DNA of 64,000 bases from Peptoniphilus pacaensis (lineage in GTDB: Bacteria; Bacillota; Clostridia; Tissierellales; Peptoniphilaceae): assembly GCF_900088125.1 (NCBI RefSeq), contig NZ_FLQT01000003.1, forward strand, positions 1,487,071-1,551,070. The letters run 5' to 3'. Positions 25,765-33,690 of this stretch are shown here, piece by piece (within the stretch, counting starts at the first letter, position 1; the number at the start of each line of letters is the position of its first letter). A model generated the notes under the pieces. It did not search any database. It had not been told where the DNA came from and saw nothing but the letters and a program-made list of their open reading frames with translations. A program made the position numbers and the translations under genes.

Positions 25765-26293
25765 TGCCGACTTTATTCGCGGCGACGTGCCCATGACCAA
25801 AGAAGAGGTGCGGTTACTCACCGTGGCGGGCCTTGAACTAAGCCCGGGCCTTTCCTTTCTCGATGTGGGCGCGGGCACGGGCTCCATATCCGTGGCGGCG
25901 GCCTCATTGGGCTGCGAGGTCACGGCGGCGGAAGTCAAGGATGAGGCCTTGGATTTAATCGAGAAAAACGCCGAAGCCTTCGGTGTAGAAATCGACGTGA
26001 TTCGCGGGAAGGCGCCGGCTTGTTTAAAAGACGAAAGCTACGACCGCATTTTTATCGGCGGCAGCAGGGGACAGCTGGAGGCTATTTTGGAATACGCCCA
26101 CGGCCACTTAAAGCCCGAGGGCATCATGGCCGGCAATTTCATTACCATGAGCCACGCCGAAGCCATGAAAGCTTTTTTTAAGAAAATGGGCTACGATTGG
26201 AGCCTGAAGTACGTGGCCGTGTCCAGAGAAGATCGGCTGGGACTGTTGCGCGCCGAAAACGGCGTATTTATTTTAAAGGGGAGAAGAGGATGA
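25757..26293 (+). CDS. cbiT: Cobalt-precorrin-6B C15-methyltransferase (decarboxylating) CbiT
   Basis: CbiT methylates C15 and removes the acetate carboxyl at C12. The 178-residue protein has a Rossmann SAM fold: FLDVGAGTGSISVAAASLG (motif I), then IFIGGSRGQLEAIL. I place the start at ATG 25757 because the family begins close to DADFIRGDVPMTKEEVR. A TTG at 25742 would add five residues. The ATG lies inside the end of cbiE, pointing to coupled translation. cbiF overlaps by four bases (ATGA). Confidence 0.93.
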   Translation: MNDADFIRGDVPMTKEEVRLLTVAGLELSPGLSFLDVGAGTGSISVAAASLGCEVTAAEVKDEALDLIEKNAEAFGVEIDVIRGKAPACLKDESYDRIFIGGSRGQLEAILEYAHGHLKPEGIMAGNFITMSHAEAMKAFFKKMGYDWSLKYVAVSREDRLGLLRAENGVFILKGRRG

Positions 26294-27042
26294 TTTCATT
26301 TGTCGGCGCCGGTCCCGGCGACGTGGATTTAATTACGGTGAAGGGCAGGCGGCTCTTGGAAGAAGCCGACGTCATCATATATGCCGGGAGCTTGGTGGAC
26401 GCCCGGCACATGGAGTGTGCGAAAGACGGTGCCGAGATCTACAACAGCGCCACCATGCACTTGGAAGAGGTCTTGGACGTCATGAAGAAAAGCCACGAGG
26501 CAGGGAAAAAGGTCGTGCGGCTCCATACCGGGGACCCCTCCCTTTACGGCGCCATCCAGGAGCAAATGGATGCATTGGATGAAAGGGGCATCGGCTACGA
26601 AGTGGTGCCCGGAGTCAGCTCCTTTTCCGCAGCGGCGGCCAGCTTAAAGCGGGAGTTCACTCTCCCCGGCGTGAGCCAGACGGTGATCCTTACCCGCCGC
26701 GCCGGGCGCACCCCGGTGCCTGAGGTCGAGTCTATCGACAAGCTGGCGGCCCACGGCGCCTCCATGGCCATCTTTTTATCCGCCGGTCAGTTGGAAGACT
26801 TGGTGGCGGATTTGAAAAAAGGCTATCCCGACGACACGCCCATGGCCGTGGTTTATAAGGCCACCTGGGCCGATGAGATCGTGGTGCGCTCCACATTAAA
26901 AGACATCGTGAAGGATATGGAAGGCCGGGACATTTACAAACACGCTCAAATCCTCGTCGGGGACTTTCTCGACACGGACTACGAAAAGAGCAAGCTCTAC
27001 GACAAACATTTCTCCACGGAATACAGAAAGGGCACGAAGTGA
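26290..27042 (+). CDS. cbiF: Cobalt-precorrin-4 C11-methyltransferase CbiF
   Basis: CbiF methylates C11 of cobalt-precorrin-4. The 250-residue tetrapyrrole methylase has FVGAGPGDVDLITVKGRRLL, VIIYAGSLVD, VVRLHTGDPSLYGAIQEQ, VVPGVSSFSAAAASL and the late TRRAGRTPVPE segment, which is typical of CbiF/CobM. The start is ATG 26290 in the cbiT stop with AGAGG upstream; longer readings in frame are not homologous. The stop overlaps the GTG start of cbiG. Confidence 0.95.
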   Translation: MISFVGAGPGDVDLITVKGRRLLEEADVIIYAGSLVDARHMECAKDGAEIYNSATMHLEEVLDVMKKSHEAGKKVVRLHTGDPSLYGAIQEQMDALDERGIGYEVVPGVSSFSAAAASLKREFTLPGVSQTVILTRRAGRTPVPEVESIDKLAAHGASMAIFLSAGQLEDLVADLKKGYPDDTPMAVVYKATWADEIVVRSTLKDIVKDMEGRDIYKHAQILVGDFLDTDYEKSKLYDKHFSTEYRKGTK

Positions 27043-28016
27043 AGACGGCGGTGTTGTGTTTTTCGCCTCAGGGAGCGGCTCTGGCGAAGAAGTATTTTTC
27101 TCAAGAAGATCTCTACGGCAAGGACTTTCAGCGGCCGATAAAGAAAGAGGCTTTCGGCGACATTTTCGACGCCTACGATCGCATCGTCTTTATCGGTGCG
27201 GCGGGCATCGCCGTGCGCTATATGGCGCCCTTTGTGGAAGACAAGCGGTGGGATCCCGCCGTGGTGGTCATCGATCCCACGGGCCGCTACGTGATTCCCC
27301 TTCTAAGCGGGCACCTGGGCGGTGCCAATGCTTATGCCTTGGAGCTGGCCAAGGCCATGGGCGCCGAAGCGGTGCTTACCACGGCGTCGGACAGCTTGGG
27401 CTTTGAGGCCATCGACGTCTTTGCGCAAAAAGAAAATGACGCCTTCGACGATATGGTGGCCATGAAGAAGATGGCCGCCGCCATGGTGGCCGGGCGGGAG
27501 ATTACCTGGTATTCAGAAGAAGATGCCGTGCCGTACTATCCCAATATTAAGCGGGTGGCATCCATTGATGAGGCGGATGTGGAAGACGGCGTGGTAGTTT
27601 CTTCGAAAGATGTGGAAATCAAAAGCGCCCTTCATTTGGTGCCGCGGCGGATCCACTTGGGCATCGGCTCGAAAAAGGGCACGGATCCCGAGGCTTTAAT
27701 GGCCTTCATAAAAAAGACGCTAAAAGCCTACGGCATCCATCCCATGGCCGTAGCGGCCGTCCACACCATCGACATAAAAAAAGACGAGCTCGCCATCGTC
27801 TTTGCGGCGAAGGAACTGCACGTTCCCTTGAAGATTTACACCGCGGAGGAATTGGCGAAAAACGAATACCGCTGCGAGGGCAGCGACTTCGTCAAAGCCA
27901 CCGTCGGCGTGTCCGGCGTCTCCTGCACGGCGGCTTATATGGGCGGCGAAACCATGATTGCGGAAAAAATTTGCGAAGGGGGCTTTACCCTGAGCATCAC
28001 AGAGGAAAAAAGATGA
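27039..28016 (+). CDS. cbiG: Cobalt-precorrin-5A hydrolase CbiG
   Basis: CbiG opens the delta-lactone ring of cobalt-precorrin-5A and releases acetaldehyde, a reaction used only in the anaerobic pathway. The 325-residue protein has the N-terminal region with IVFIGAAGIAVRYMAPFV, VVVIDPTGRYVIPLLSGHLGG and NAYALELAKAMGAEAVLTTASD. The C-terminal CobE-like region follows (LHLGIGSKKGT pattern here as IHLGIGSKKGTD, then VAAVHTIDIKKDE). The start codon is GTG 27039, overlapping cbiF by four bases. cbiH follows with another ATGA overlap. Confidence 0.94.
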   Translation: MKTAVLCFSPQGAALAKKYFSQEDLYGKDFQRPIKKEAFGDIFDAYDRIVFIGAAGIAVRYMAPFVEDKRWDPAVVVIDPTGRYVIPLLSGHLGGANAYALELAKAMGAEAVLTTASDSLGFEAIDVFAQKENDAFDDMVAMKKMAAAMVAGREITWYSEEDAVPYYPNIKRVASIDEADVEDGVVVSSKDVEIKSALHLVPRRIHLGIGSKKGTDPEALMAFIKKTLKAYGIHPMAVAAVHTIDIKKDELAIVFAAKELHVPLKIYTAEELAKNEYRCEGSDFVKATVGVSGVSCTAAYMGGETMIAEKICEGGFTLSITEEKR

Positions 28017-28741
28017 AGAAATTATATATTATCGGCATCGGTCCCGGCGGCGAAGAGGACTTTACCTTGGGCATGATCCGGGCAATGAAGGCCTGCGAGG
28101 TCATTGTGGGCTACAAGCCTTATTTGAATTACATTAAGAATTACACGGCGGGAAAAGAACTCTACACCACCGGCATGAAGTCGGAGATCGAGCGCTGCAA
28201 AATGGCTCTGGCCTCGGCGGAGGCGGGAAAGACCACGGCTATGGTCTCCACCGGCGACGCCGGCCTTTACGGCATGGCGGGGCCCATCTTGGAGCTGGCG
28301 GAAGGCAAAGACATCGCCATCGAGATTATTCCCGGCATCAGCGCCAATTTCGCCGCCGCATCCCGCGTCGGTGCGCCTATCATGCACGATATGGTGACCA
28401 TCAGCCTCTCCGACCTAATGACGCCGCTGGATCTGATCAAGAAGCGCATTCGCCTCGCCGCGCAGGGAGATTTTGTCATTTGCTTTTACAATCCCCGCTC
28501 CAAGGGGCGGCCTCATTACTTAAAAGAAGCCATGGCGATTTTAAAGGAAGAGGGTTACGAAGACACGCGGCCCGTGGCCATGGTGAAACACGCTCGGCGT
28601 GAAGGGGAAGAAAAAATCATCACCACCGTCGGCGATCTGGAGGACAGCTTCTGCGACATGAACACCATGGTCATCGTGGGAAATAAGGAGACCTATGTGC
28701 AAGACGGAGTCATGATTACGCCCAGGGGCTATCGATTATGA
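28013..28741 (+). CDS. cbiH: Cobalt-factor III C17-methyltransferase CbiH
   Basis: CbiH methylates C17 and drives ring contraction with lactone formation. The 242-residue protein has the family sequence YIIGIGPGGEEDFTLGMIRAM, EVIVGYKPYLNYIKN, VSTGDAGLYGMAGPILEL, IIPGISANFAAASRVGAPIMHD and CFYNPRSKGRPHYL. The start is ATG 28013 at the cbiG stop. It has the single-domain form with no fused ferredoxin-like or nitrite-reductase-like C-terminal domain. cbiJ overlaps by four bases. Confidence 0.95.
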   Translation: MKKLYIIGIGPGGEEDFTLGMIRAMKACEVIVGYKPYLNYIKNYTAGKELYTTGMKSEIERCKMALASAEAGKTTAMVSTGDAGLYGMAGPILELAEGKDIAIEIIPGISANFAAASRVGAPIMHDMVTISLSDLMTPLDLIKKRIRLAAQGDFVICFYNPRSKGRPHYLKEAMAILKEEGYEDTRPVAMVKHARREGEEKIITTVGDLEDSFCDMNTMVIVGNKETYVQDGVMITPRGYRL

Positions 28742-29496
28742 AGCTGTGGATCATCGGCGGCACCTCGGAATCCGTGCGCCTGGTAAATAGCGTGGACCGA
28801 CGCGCCCTCATCGTCAGCGTCGCCGGAGAAGAAGGGCGGGATCGCCTGCCCGATGACATGGACGTCCACGTGGGGCCCATGGATAGAGCCGCCATGGAGA
28901 GCTTTATTCGCGAGAAAAACATCGTCGCCGTCGTTGACATGAGCCATCCCTTCGCGAAGATCGTGTCGAAGGAGGCGAAGGCGGCGGCCCTTTCTTGTGA
29001 CATCGACTACTACCGCTTTAAGCGGCCCGTGGAGGATGAGGCGGGGGATGTGATCTTCGACGATTACGAATCCTGCGCCGCCTATATTAAAGAGAGGACG
29101 GGCACCTTTTTCTTTACTACGGGCTCCAAGCATTGCGATCTTTTCGAGTCCGTAAAGGGAGAGAGCCGCCACATTTACCGAATCATTCCTTCCTCAAAGA
29201 GTATAGACATGCTAACCGACGCCGGCGTGGCCATGGAAGACATGGTGGCCATGCTGGGGCCCTTCGATTTGGAGATGAATCTGGCCCTGTTTAAACACGC
29301 CAAAGCCGATTACCTGGTGACGAAAAACAGCGGCGCCGGTTCCGGCTTTCACGAAAAAATCGAAGCCGCCGCACGTTTGGGCATGACAAGCCTGGTTATT
29401 CGCACCGAGGCGGAAGAGGGGCTGAGTTTTTCCGAGACCAAGGCATTGGTAGAAAGGATTTCAAATGGAATTCTCTTATCGCTTTTACACCAATAA
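28738..29496 (+). CDS. cbiJ: Cobalt-precorrin-6A reductase CbiJ
   Basis: CbiJ reduces the macrocycle of cobalt-precorrin-6A with a pyridine nucleotide. The 252-residue protein has an N-terminal dinucleotide-binding segment (LWIIGGTSESVRLVN), VVDMSHPFAKIVSKEA, TTGSKHCDLF, and ending VTKNSGAGSGFHEKIEAA typical of CbiJ/CobK. The start is the ATG in the cbiH stop codon. The end overlaps the following Cys-rich gene by 32 bases. Confidence 0.93.
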   Translation: MKLWIIGGTSESVRLVNSVDRRALIVSVAGEEGRDRLPDDMDVHVGPMDRAAMESFIREKNIVAVVDMSHPFAKIVSKEAKAAALSCDIDYYRFKRPVEDEAGDVIFDDYESCAAYIKERTGTFFFTTGSKHCDLFESVKGESRHIYRIIPSSKSIDMLTDAGVAMEDMVAMLGPFDLEMNLALFKHAKADYLVTKNSGAGSGFHEKIEAAARLGMTSLVIRTEAEEGLSFSETKALVERISNGILLSLLHQ

Positions 29497-29725
29497 AGAT
29501 TGCAAATACTTCCCCTGCCACGTCATGGAAGGGGATTTCAACTGCATGTTCTGTTACTGCCCTCTCTACCTGCTTGATGAAAATTGCGGCGGAAATTTTT
29601 CTTATGTAGGCGGGGTAAAGGATTGCTCCAACTGTTTGATTCCCCATCGGCCCAAGGGCTACGACTACATTAACGAGCGTCTGCGGCAAGAAATAAAGGA
29701 GAGGAAGCAGAAGCATGATCGATGA
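29465..29725 (+). CDS. Cys-rich small-domain protein in the cobalamin operon
   Basis: This is an 86-residue protein with eight cysteines, at 13, 18, 27, 30, 32, 41, 54 and 57, in the pattern CKYFPC, CMFCYC, NCGG and CSNC. It ends in a charged helix. It resembles the uncharacterised 'cysteine-rich small domain' family often seen with cobalamin genes, as I recall it. The cysteine spacing would suit zinc or an iron-sulfur cluster. It overlaps cbiJ by 32 bases and cobT by 11, so it is translated as part of the operon. AAAGGA precedes the ATG. No catalytic function is known to me; a role in cobalt or corrinoid handling or in redox support is only inference from position. Confidence 0.85.
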   Translation: MEFSYRFYTNKDCKYFPCHVMEGDFNCMFCYCPLYLLDENCGGNFSYVGGVKDCSNCLIPHRPKGYDYINERLRQEIKERKQKHDR

Positions 29726-30785
29726 ACTGATTCGCCGTATCGGCCCCTTAGATAAGGAAGCCATGAAAAGCGCCAAGGCACATTGGGACAATCGCACCCA
29801 CCCTACGGGATCCTTGGGGGATTTAGAGGCCATGACCATTCGTCTGGCGGGGATACAGGGGAGAACCGTACCTGACGTCGACAAAAAGGCAGTCATCGTC
29901 TTTTGCGCCGACAACGGCGTGGTGGCGGAAGATGTCAGCTCATCGCCTCAGGCCTTTACGCAAATGCTCGCCAACGCCATGGCTCGTGGCGAAACCGGCG
30001 TTGCCGCATTAAGCGCATGGGCGGGGACGGAGCCCGTCATCGTGGATATAGGCATGAAAAAAGATATGGAGCGTGAGCCCAATATTTTAAAGAAATCCAT
30101 CCGCCCCGGCACGGGAAACATCGCTGCGGAGCCCGCCATGAGTCGGGAAGAAGCCCTTCGCGCCATGGAACGTGGCGCAAATGTGGCGCGAGAGGTGATC
30201 GCAAAAGGCGCCCGCATGATCGGAACGGGGGAGCTGGGCATCGGCAACACCACTACGGCGGCGGCCCTCATCTGCGCCTTAACCGGTGAATCCGCCGAAG
30301 CTTGCGTGGGCTACGGCGCCGGCATTACGGAAGACCAACTTGCGAAAAAAGTGGCGGTAGTAAAAAAGGCCGTGAAGCGCGCAGGAGAGGGCGATGCGAT
30401 CCACAAAATCGCTCAAGTGGGCGGCTTGGATCTCGCCGGCCTCGTCGGCGTGTTCTTGGCCTGTGGCGAGGCGAAGGTGGCGGCGGTGGTGGACGGCTTC
30501 GTTACCGGCGCGGCGGTTCTTGCGGCCATTGAATTGGCACCTTTCGTAAAAGATTACGTCTTTTTGTCCCACAAGAGCGCGGAAAGGGCCTCGGCATTAT
30601 TGAATCGCCATTTGGGTCTCGTACCGCCCATGGATCTCGCCATGCGCCTCGGAGAGGGGAGCGGCTGTCCACTGTTTTTTCAACTGATGGAGGGAGCCCT
30701 CTACGCCATGAAAAACATGGGCTCCATGGAAGACAATGCCATCGACCCGAGCCTGTTGGTCAATATCGAAAAGGAGTCCCTATGA
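29715..30785 (+). CDS. cobT: Nicotinate-nucleotide:dimethylbenzimidazole phosphoribosyltransferase CobT
   Basis: CobT activates the lower-ligand base as an alpha-ribotide. The 356-residue protein has normal length with motifs HPTGSLGDLE near the N-terminus, VFCADNGVVAEDVSSSPQAFT, GTGELGIGNTTTAAALICALTG, GYGAGI, and the base-binding end VPPMDLAMRLGEGSGCPLFFQLMEGAL. The catalytic Glu is probably the Glu of RLGEGSGC. No base-synthesis genes (bza or bluB) are nearby, so the base is made elsewhere or scavenged. The ATG lies inside the end of the Cys-rich gene. Confidence 0.96.
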   Translation: MIDELIRRIGPLDKEAMKSAKAHWDNRTHPTGSLGDLEAMTIRLAGIQGRTVPDVDKKAVIVFCADNGVVAEDVSSSPQAFTQMLANAMARGETGVAALSAWAGTEPVIVDIGMKKDMEREPNILKKSIRPGTGNIAAEPAMSREEALRAMERGANVAREVIAKGARMIGTGELGIGNTTTAAALICALTGESAEACVGYGAGITEDQLAKKVAVVKKAVKRAGEGDAIHKIAQVGGLDLAGLVGVFLACGEAKVAAVVDGFVTGAAVLAAIELAPFVKDYVFLSHKSAERASALLNRHLGLVPPMDLAMRLGEGSGCPLFFQLMEGALYAMKNMGSMEDNAIDPSLLVNIEKESL

Positions 30786-31312
30786 TTACATTAATAACCG
30801 GCGGCGCCCGCAGCGGAAAAAGCGCCTACGCCGAATCGCGGGCGAAGGATTACGACAAGGTCCTTTATATCGCCACGGCACAGACCGCAGATGATGCGGA
30901 AATGATTCGCCGCATCGAGGCACATAAAAGCAGGCGGCCCGCCTCCTGGCGCACGGCGGAGCGGGACCATACCTTGGCGGCTGTGATCGAGGGCGAGGAC
31001 GCCGCCCTTCTGGACTGCGTGACGGTGATGATTTCCAATTACCTGTGGAAGTATTCCGAAGGCGATGACGTGATCGACGAGGAAAAAATCGAAGGCCTGT
31101 GTATGGATGAGCTCAAGGATTTAATCGCCGCGGCGAGGCGCGCATCCTGCGATTTATTCATCGTCACCAACGAAGTGGGTAGCGGCATCGTGCCCATGCA
31201 CCCCGTCTCCCGCGCCTTCAGAGATATTCAGGGACGAGTAAATCAGTGGCTGGCACAGGCGGCGGACGAGGTCTACGCCTGTATTTCGGGAATTCCGGTG
31301 AGGATCAAATGA
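30782..31312 (+). CDS. cobU: Adenosylcobinamide kinase / guanylyltransferase CobU
   Basis: CobU phosphorylates cobinamide and then transfers GMP to make adenosyl-GDP-cobinamide. The 176-residue protein has P-loop GGARSGKSAYAE, the guanylylated His in RIEAHKSRRPASW, LLDCVTVMISNYL and TNEVGSGIVPMHPVSRAFRDIQG. The bacterial CobU type is used rather than archaeal CobY. The start overlaps the cobT stop by four bases and cobS starts in its stop codon. Confidence 0.96.
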   Translation: MITLITGGARSGKSAYAESRAKDYDKVLYIATAQTADDAEMIRRIEAHKSRRPASWRTAERDHTLAAVIEGEDAALLDCVTVMISNYLWKYSEGDDVIDEEKIEGLCMDELKDLIAAARRASCDLFIVTNEVGSGIVPMHPVSRAFRDIQGRVNQWLAQAADEVYACISGIPVRIK

Positions 31313-32037
31313 ACAGTTTTCTTTTAGCCATTCAATTTCTTACGCGCATCCCCGTCTTTATAAAAACGGATTTCAGCGAAAAAGAAGCGGGAAAGAGCCT
31401 CTTCTGGTTTCCCTGGATCGCTTTTCTTATGGGGACCATCGTCGCGTCGGTGAATAATTACTTCTACGACATAGGACCGCTGTATGCCGCCTTTTTGGGG
31501 CTCCTCACCTGGTATCTGTTAAACGGAGGCATCCACGTGGACGGACTTATGGACACGGCGGACGGCTTTTTGTCCAATCGCGATAGAGACCGCATCGCGG
31601 AAATTATGCACGATTCCACCATCGGCACTTTCGCCGTTCTGTCCCTCGCCATGGTATTGCTGGGAAAATTTGCCGTCCTGGCATCGGTGGCCATTCAGCC
31701 TGTGGAAATGGGCATTTTGTTTGCCTCGGCTCGCATGGGACTTTTGACGGCGATCCATTTTTTCCCCTCGGCGAAAAGCTCCTCCATGGGAAATTTCTTT
31801 AAAAAGCGGGCGTCGAAAAACAGCTATTACTTGCAGTGGCTGATCCTCGCGGCGATCATTTTCTTTACGCGAGGCGCAAGCTATTTTCTCTATCCCATGG
31901 CCGCCTGCATCTACGGCGCCCTCTTTGCCCGCTGGTCCGTAAAAAAAATCGGCGGCCTCACCGGCGACGTTTACGGCGCCATCGTGGAGACGGCAGAGCT
32001 CTTGGTCCTGATTTTATTCGGAGTGTTTTTCTCATGA
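31309..32037 (+). CDS. cobS: Adenosylcobinamide-GDP ribazoletransferase (cobalamin synthase) CobS
   Basis: CobS joins adenosyl-GDP-cobinamide with alpha-ribazole (phosphate) to form the cobalamin nucleotide loop in the membrane. The 242-residue protein has several hydrophobic segments and the family motifs AIQFLTRIPV at the start, GGIHVDGLMDTADGFLSNRDRDRIAEIMHDSTIGTF-like metal-binding acidic residues (Asp pairs near 78-100) and RMGLLTAIHFFP. The start is ATG 31309, overlapping cobU by four bases. cobC follows with an ATGA overlap. Confidence 0.95.
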   Translation: MNSFLLAIQFLTRIPVFIKTDFSEKEAGKSLFWFPWIAFLMGTIVASVNNYFYDIGPLYAAFLGLLTWYLLNGGIHVDGLMDTADGFLSNRDRDRIAEIMHDSTIGTFAVLSLAMVLLGKFAVLASVAIQPVEMGILFASARMGLLTAIHFFPSAKSSSMGNFFKKRASKNSYYLQWLILAAIIFFTRGASYFLYPMAACIYGALFARWSVKKIGGLTGDVYGAIVETAELLVLILFGVFFS

Positions 32038-32555
32038 GCATTTATATGATGCGCCACGGAAAAACTTTGGCCAATGAAAAAAAGTATTACGCTACGCCGA
32101 CGGAGCCCCTGCTTCCCGTAGAGGAGGAGATTGTTTTGAAACTGCGGGAAGAGGTGCGCGCCCTCCATATCAAAGCCGTCGTCAGCAGTCCCTACCTTCG
32201 CGCCGTGGAAACGGCGGCCATCATCGCCGGAGACTTGCCCGTGACTGAAGAGCCATTGATTCGAGAAGTGAACCTGGGCGTCTTGGAAGGCCGCAGCTTT
32301 TACGACGCTTACGACGCCTACGGCGAGGCACTGGAGCCCTGGATCGATGATCCTTTTGCCTTTTCGCCGCCGAGAGGAGAAAGTCTGACGGAGGCCTATA
32401 AACGGGCGGAAATCTTTTTACAGACGGCGAAAGAGGACACCCTTTACGTGAGTCACGACGGCTTTATGCGTTTGGTGCTGGCGGCGCAAAAAGGGGACGT
32501 GAGATATTTCTTCGATTACAAAATCGACAACTTTCAAATCGTAAAAATCAAATGA
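32034..32555 (+). CDS. cobC: Alpha-ribazole phosphatase (histidine phosphatase family) CobC
   Basis: CobC removes the 5' phosphate of alpha-ribazole phosphate or adenosylcobalamin phosphate, the last step of loop assembly. The 173-residue protein has the phosphoglycerate-mutase-like RHG motif (MMRHGKTLANEKK), SSPYLRAVETAAIIA, the catalytic acid REVNLGVLEGRSF and second His in LYVSHDGFMRL. Assignment as CobC rather than another RHG phosphatase relies on its position as last gene of the B12 operon. The start overlaps the cobS stop. No clear terminator follows before the SLH gene promoter. Confidence 0.88.
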   Translation: MSIYMMRHGKTLANEKKYYATPTEPLLPVEEEIVLKLREEVRALHIKAVVSSPYLRAVETAAIIAGDLPVTEEPLIREVNLGVLEGRSFYDAYDAYGEALEPWIDDPFAFSPPRGESLTEAYKRAEIFLQTAKEDTLYVSHDGFMRLVLAAQKGDVRYFFDYKIDNFQIVKIK

Positions 32556-32591
32556 AAAAGTGACAATTCCGTTACAAATTTCGTGTACCTC

Positions 32592-32620
32592 TTCAAGGTC
32601 CATCCGGCTTTTGCTATAGT
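32592..32620 (+). promoter_or_regulatory. Promoter of the SLH-domain gene
   Basis: TTCAAG (32592-32597), 17-base spacer, extended -10 TGC-TATAGT (32615-32620). Upstream at 32560-32576 lies GTGACA-N5-GTTACA, a direct repeat with an 11-bp period that could bind an OmpR-family regulator. Confidence 0.6.
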
Positions 32621-32647
32621 CTTAGCAGCAAAGAAAGGGTGTTACTA

Positions 32648-33616
32648 TTGAAATACACATTGAAACGCATATTGGCACTTTTTTTATTGGTGGGAATATT
32701 GATTCCCGCTCGGGGAGTATTCGCTCTGCCTATGGAAAGCCCCCGCGCTTTATCCTTGGCCTTGAGCCCCGACGAAGCCGGTGTGACCATTAGCTGGGAA
32801 AATCCCGCTTGGGTCAAAGATCAATTGGCCGCCGGGAAAAAAGTAGCCTATGAAATCGACAGCAAGGTCAATCTCGAGGCCTGGTCCTCTAAAAGCGGCC
32901 ACGTCCACAGAGGCGAACTGACCGCCGCAGAAAAGGATCGCGTCGAGAAGAATTTAACGGCCAACGACTTTACTCAATTGACGAAAATCGACATTCGGAG
33001 CAATCAATACAGTTTCCGCGTGCGCTACGTGGCCGAAAACGGAAGCAGCGCCTTCGGCAATGGCGTGTCCGTCGGTTATCGACCGGTCTTCAATAATTCC
33101 AGCGCCTGGTCCATGGAAGAGCTAAGTGCTGCGGGTAAGAACGGATTGATTCCTCCTTCGGTAAAAGCCGATATGAAAAAGGAAATCAGCCGGGAAGAAT
33201 TTACGGAAGTTATTGTGCGCCTCTACGAAAAAACGGAGCGGGTCCATTTAGTTGCGGGCAAGAGCCCCTTTAAGGATACGAAAAACGAATCCGTGGTCAT
33301 CGCATCGCGCCTGGGTCTGGTCTACGGCGTAGGCAATGGAAAATTTGCGCCCAATGCCAAGATTACGCGGGAAGAAATGGCGACGATTCTGGCGCGCTTT
33401 TTAAAGAGCGTCAATGTGGAAGTTAGCCATGCCGTCGGCAACACCTTCGCCGATCACGACAAGATCAGCAAGTACGCCCGTGAGTCGGTTTACGAACTTC
33501 AAGCCATGGGCCTGATGTCGGGATACGAGAACAATCAATTCAGACCGAAGACCAATGCGTCCAGAGAACAGGGCGTGGTTTTGGGCCAACGCATTTACGA
33601 ATTTATTAAAAAATAA
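32648..33616 (+). CDS. Secreted SLH-domain surface protein
   Basis: This is a protein of about 322 residues with an N-terminal signal peptide (basic start, hydrophobic LALFLLVGILI, likely cleavage after ARGVFA). An N-terminal domain of about 110 residues follows, looking like a fibronectin type III or other beta-sandwich (VTISWENPAWV through YSFRVRYVAENGSSAFGNGVSVGY). Three S-layer homology repeats fill the C-terminal 170 residues (WSMEELSAAGKNGLI; VVIASRLGLVYGVGNGKFAPNAKITREEMATIL; ESVYELQAMGLMSGYENNQFRPKTNASREQ). SLH domains bind pyruvylated secondary cell-wall polymers. I choose TTG 32648 as start because AAAGGG lies 8 bases upstream; the in-frame GTG at 32639 overlaps that site. The ligand of the N-terminal domain is unknown. 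Confidence 0.88.
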   Translation: MKYTLKRILALFLLVGILIPARGVFALPMESPRALSLALSPDEAGVTISWENPAWVKDQLAAGKKVAYEIDSKVNLEAWSSKSGHVHRGELTAAEKDRVEKNLTANDFTQLTKIDIRSNQYSFRVRYVAENGSSAFGNGVSVGYRPVFNNSSAWSMEELSAAGKNGLIPPSVKADMKKEISREEFTEVIVRLYEKTERVHLVAGKSPFKDTKNESVVIASRLGLVYGVGNGKFAPNAKITREEMATILARFLKSVNVEVSHAVGNTFADHDKISKYARESVYELQAMGLMSGYENNQFRPKTNASREQGVVLGQRIYEFIKK

Positions 33617-33631
33617 AAAAGTCGTTCAAAG

Positions 33632-33667
33632 AAAAAACCGAAGGCAGAACAAAGCCTTCGGTTTTTT
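33632..33667. terminator. Bidirectional terminator between the SLH gene and mgtE
   Basis: CCGAAGGC and GCCTTCGG around an 8-base loop, flanked by six A residues on one side and six T residues on the other. It serves both converging genes. Confidence 0.9.
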
Positions 33668-33690
33668 GCGTCTATGAAATTATTTAAGCT

